DNA of 64,000 nucleotides from CADEED01 sp963842515 (GTDB taxonomy: Bacteria; Pseudomonadota; Gammaproteobacteria; Steroidobacterales; Steroidobacteraceae), in assembly GCA_963842515.1 (NCBI GenBank), contig CAWJGO010000005.1:372001-436000 (forward strand), given 5' to 3'. Below are positions 61,576 to 64,000 of the stretch, piece by piece. Each line of letters opens with the position of its first letter. The stretch's first letter is position 1. The position numbers and the translations under genes were made by a program. Under the pieces are notes generated by a model. The model worked only from the letters and a program-made list of their open reading frames with translations, had not been told where the DNA came from and did no database searches.

Positions 61576-62241
61576 ATGCGAACTCTCATTAAAGCGATGC
61601 TCGTCCTTGGCGCAAGCGCCTCCCTTTTCGCCTGTAAACCCAAGGAGGAACCGCCGGCACCGGTGGCGGCCGTCGTCGAGGAAGCTGCCCCGACGGAAGC
61701 GGTCGCGCAAGTGGTTGCCGATGAGCAGCCCGAGGCCTGCGACCTCACGATAACCGCGCCTCAGCCGGTCGACGTGACCACCCGCTGGAGCAAAACGGGC
61801 GGCGCGGCGAGTCACGTGAGGTCCATCCATTGGGCCAGCACGGCGGAGAAGGATGCGATGCCGACCAAGAATCCGGCGGTTCCGCTGGAAATCTCCTGCA
61901 GCAGCCACGATTCACCGGACGTCACCATCTTGATCTCGGCGGTGACCTCGACCGAAGACGACGTTCCGATGACTTCTGGCTCGTACCCGATCGTGGGGAT
62001 GACGCAGCCGAAGGCGAAGCCGGGTGAATTCCTCATGAGAAAGCTCAGCTATGACGGCCGCTTGTTCGATTCGAGGAGCGGTACGCTCACCATCTCGCAC
62101 TTTGGCTCGCGTGGTGTGGAAGGCTCGTTCACCATCGACGGCGTGGAGATGGTCGAGGGTGGACCGCCGATCCATATCGAAGGCACGTTCGACATTCCCT
62201 GCAACGGCGGCGCGTACGAAAGCGAGTGCCGGACGAATTAG
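61576..62241 (+). CDS. Lipoprotein of unknown family, paralogue 2
   Basis: 221 residues from ATG 61576, after a GGAG site. Lipobox ASASLFAC (lipidated Cys 20), then a Pro/Val/Glu-rich spacer and the domain shared with the gene at 60191: PLEISC, SGSYPIVGM, RGVEGSFTIDGVEM and IHIEGTFDIPCNGG. The pairing of two such lipoproteins around a SnoaL-like protein is unusual. Function unknown. Confidence 0.7.
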   Translation: MRTLIKAMLVLGASASLFACKPKEEPPAPVAAVVEEAAPTEAVAQVVADEQPEACDLTITAPQPVDVTTRWSKTGGAASHVRSIHWASTAEKDAMPTKNPAVPLEISCSSHDSPDVTILISAVTSTEDDVPMTSGSYPIVGMTQPKAKPGEFLMRKLSYDGRLFDSRSGTLTISHFGSRGVEGSFTIDGVEMVEGGPPIHIEGTFDIPCNGGAYESECRTN

Positions 62242-62244
62242 CGG

Positions 62245-63294
62245 TCAGGCAATGTGAATCGTGGATGCGCCGCTGGCCCGCGACTTGCTCACACGCAGCG
62301 CGAGACGGATCAGCAGAACTGTGGCGATCACATCGAGAATGATCTTGCCGTAAAGATCGAGCTTCGAGGTGGCGTAGATGAAGCCGAAGAAATTCACCGC
62401 CATGGTGGCGATGACGGCGCCGAGCACCAGGCTCACGCGGTGGGAGTCCCACCAGGCGGGATGCGCGGCGTATCGGGGCAGCAGGTAGATAGCGAGTGCT
62501 GCGATCGCAAGACCTACCGCCACGGCTAGGCCCGGCGGAAACGTGGGCCGGATGCCGAAGGCGAGCAGGACCATGCCGTACCACGCGCTGGCGGCAACCG
62601 CCGCGCCCAACGCCAATAACCAGGGACTCGGCGGCGGCAAGGGCACGCTGACACCGGTGAGGGCGCGGCGCCCCGGGCCGATGGCGGCGAAGATCAGCGC
62701 CGCCATCGTGAAGCTCGCGAGCAGCACATGGGTCATCGGCGGATTGAAGGCGGGCTGGTGGAACACCTGTACGCGTGCGATCTGTGTCCACAGAAACCAA
62801 GCGGGAAAACACGCCAGCACGAAGAGGGCGCCCACCACCCAGGTGCTCCAGGTCTTCAGCCACGGTACGTCGCGGCGCGAGCGGAAAATGAGCTCGGTGA
62901 GCACGATGGGAATGAACACCACGAACACCGCTTCGTAGAACAACGCCCACAGGAAATAGACGTAGTTGACGTCCCAGGCGCGCGCGAATGGCGGGTAGCC
63001 CGGGAAAATCTGCAGCACCATCGGCGCCACGGAAGTCTGCTGGATCAGGAATTCTTCGGCGATGGACAGCGCGAAGGCGAGCAACAGCATGTTGAGCCAG
63101 CCAAGGCGCCAGCGGCGCACGGCTTCACGAATCAGCAGCGCTCCGCCACCCCAGATGGCGACTTCGATGGGAAACACGAAAATCGCCGAGATGCGGGTGG
63201 CGCCGGGGAGCACCTCGGCAATGAGCGGAGCCAGCAGCACCAGTGACCATGCCGGGGCGGGATGTGCCAATCGGGGGTTCGGCGAGTTGTCCAT
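62245..63294 (-). CDS. Multi-spanning membrane protein of unknown function
   Basis: 349 residues with about nine hydrophobic segments, beginning after a short polar start (AWSLVLLAPLIAEVLPG) and including LLLAFALSIAEEFLIQQTS and ALIFAAIGPGRRAL. No signal peptide or catalytic motif recognised. The stretch SIAEEF (an EE pair in a membrane helix) recalls CAAX-protease-like membrane proteins, but the full motif is missing. It is 34 nt downstream of an AraC-type regulator on the same strand, perhaps under its control. It converges with the lipoprotein gene. Confidence 0.75.
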   Translation of the reverse strand: MDNSPNPRLAHPAPAWSLVLLAPLIAEVLPGATRISAIFVFPIEVAIWGGGALLIREAVRRWRLGWLNMLLLAFALSIAEEFLIQQTSVAPMVLQIFPGYPPFARAWDVNYVYFLWALFYEAVFVVFIPIVLTELIFRSRRDVPWLKTWSTWVVGALFVLACFPAWFLWTQIARVQVFHQPAFNPPMTHVLLASFTMAALIFAAIGPGRRALTGVSVPLPPPSPWLLALGAAVAASAWYGMVLLAFGIRPTFPPGLAVAVGLAIAALAIYLLPRYAAHPAWWDSHRVSLVLGAVIATMAVNFFGFIYATSKLDLYGKIILDVIATVLLIRLALRVSKSRASGASTIHIA

Positions 63295-63328
63295 GGACAG
63301 GCATGTTAGGAGTCGCGCGCCGCAGCAT

Positions 63329-64000
63329 TTAAGTGATAGCTGTCAGTTCACCCGCGTGAGAAACGCTGGCACGCGGACCGGCGAGCTCCGACTGCAGCAG
63401 ATGATCGGTGATGTGCATCGTCTGCGGCAGCCTGGCGGCGAGCTTGGCGCCCGGCGCCATCCCGGTGAACAGGCGGAATTCGCGGTTGAAATGTGACTGG
63501 TCGTAGAACCCATCCAGTGCGGCCGACAATGACCGGCGCGGCGTATCCGGCGCGAGCAATGCGGAATAGGCCCGCTTGAAGCGGATGACGCGCGCGTATT
63601 GCTTGGGGGTCATGCCGGTGGCGGAGCAGAAGCTGCGTTCGAGATTGCGCGAATCGACGCGCGCATCACGCGCCCATTGCATGATGGAAGTCGTACCCCG
63701 GTCGCGGTGAATCTTGCGTAGCAGCGCATCCGCGGCCGAGGATTCGCTGCGCAGGCGGCGCATCGCCTGCAGCAGAAAGCCGTCGAGCAATGAGGCGACG
63801 GCACTCGTAGCCCCGGCGACCGCGATCTTTTCTTCGAGCTCGAGCAGGCCGGCATCGCCCAGATCGCGCAGCGACAGTGTCGCATCTCGAAATTCATGCA
63901 AAGGGCAACCGATGAGCGCGCGCAGGAACCTCGATTCCAGTTTCACTCCCGCCAGCTTCACCGCCGCCGAGGCGTGGGTGGCGACCGAGTGTGAACGCCC
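63329..64000 (-). CDS. AraC-family transcriptional regulator (5' part missing)
   Basis: The frame runs off the end of the window; about 224 residues are visible. The C-terminal AraC helix-turn-helix pair is present: VDSRNLERSFCSATGMTPKQYARVIRFKRAYSALL then DGFYDQSHFNREFRLFTGMAPGA. The N-terminal ligand part is partly missing. It probably regulates the downstream membrane protein. A GTG at 63961 gives an apparent start, but the frame is open beyond it, so the true start is outside the window. Confidence 0.88.
   Translation of the reverse strand, partial: GRSHSVATHASAAVKLAGVKLESRFLRALIGCPLHEFRDATLSLRDLGDAGLLELEEKIAVAGATSAVASLLDGFLLQAMRRLRSESSAADALLRKIHRDRGTTSIMQWARDARVDSRNLERSFCSATGMTPKQYARVIRFKRAYSALLAPDTPRRSLSAALDGFYDQSHFNREFRLFTGMAPGAKLAARLPQTMHITDHLLQSELAGPRASVSHAGELTAIT

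Noticed and set aside
1..64000. tRNA, rRNA, CRISPR and prophage signals
   Set aside because: None seen: no cloverleaf-like stretch, no regularly spaced direct repeats, no phage structural or integrase genes.

Overview
This window is GC-rich, densely coded chromosomal DNA. It looks gammaproteobacterial: an RlmKL-type fused 23S rRNA methyltransferase, a PotFGHI/Puu/SpuC polyamine set, an NADP isocitrate dehydrogenase, several TonB-dependent and Tat/Lol export signals, and a PlpD-like patatin. I would place it near the Steroidobacterales/Nevskiales/Xanthomonadales, but that placement is inference. No rRNA, tRNA, CRISPR array, prophage or plasmid backbone was seen. Genes are packed tightly. At least eight neighbouring pairs share a 4-nt ATGA or GTGA stop/start overlap.

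Layout. 1-9.9 kb: end of rlmKL, an OsmC protein, a secreted S9 peptidase, then a coupled run of a ketopantoate-reductase-like protein, a secreted jelly-roll protein, a serine hydrolase, a Gfo/Idh/MocA oxidoreductase and a decayed M20-type peptidase. These are followed, on the other strand, by a polysaccharide deacetylase coupled to a frameshifted dps. 10.4-15.6 kb (minus): a DUF3500 protein, an HDOD response regulator with its histidine kinase, and a DUF1295 membrane enzyme. 15.5-26.3 kb: a polyamine island with a PuuB-like oxidase, two divergently oriented PuuA-like glutamine synthetases, PuuD, SpuC and the PotFGHI importer. 26.4-34.5 kb: two paralogous tiny helix-turn-helix-like proteins bracket a methionine/glutamine transaminase (frameshifted) with omega-amidase and a trans-sulfuration enzyme, a RAYT transposase in inverted REP-like repeats, icd, agmatine deiminase and PPK2. 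34.5-42.6 kb: envelope genes (TPR protein, two TonB-dependent receptors, patatin/beta-barrel protein). 42.6-46.8 kb: small hypotheticals and a GntR/YtrA-regulated ABC transporter. 46.8-53.9 kb: kinase-like protein with an MFS/acyltransferase fusion, YecR-like lipoprotein, amidohydrolase, META lipoprotein, ICMT-like enzyme, MsrA, DUF4184. 54-64 kb: ThuA-like protein plus quinohaemoprotein dehydrogenase, SRPBCC protein, tandem exported epimerases, two paralogous lipoproteins around a SnoaL-like protein, and a membrane protein behind an AraC regulator cut by the window end.

Working together: the polyamine genes make a nearly complete import-and-degradation route, with the aldehyde dehydrogenase step not seen here. 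Agmatine deiminase could feed it, but the N-carbamoylputrescine amidase is also absent. The transaminase plus omega-amidase pair fits the glutamine-transaminase/omega-amidase salvage scheme for methionine keto acids.

Less expected signals: a 42-nt palindrome-headed repeat at two stop/start junctions 42 kb apart, each time providing the start codon or N-terminus of the next gene; an inverted REP pair around the RAYT gene; an AT-rich heptamer (CTATCTA) that recurs at least 17 times in different codon phases; paired exported Rossmann epimerases; and two genes with single frameshifts, which could be biological or sequencing errors.
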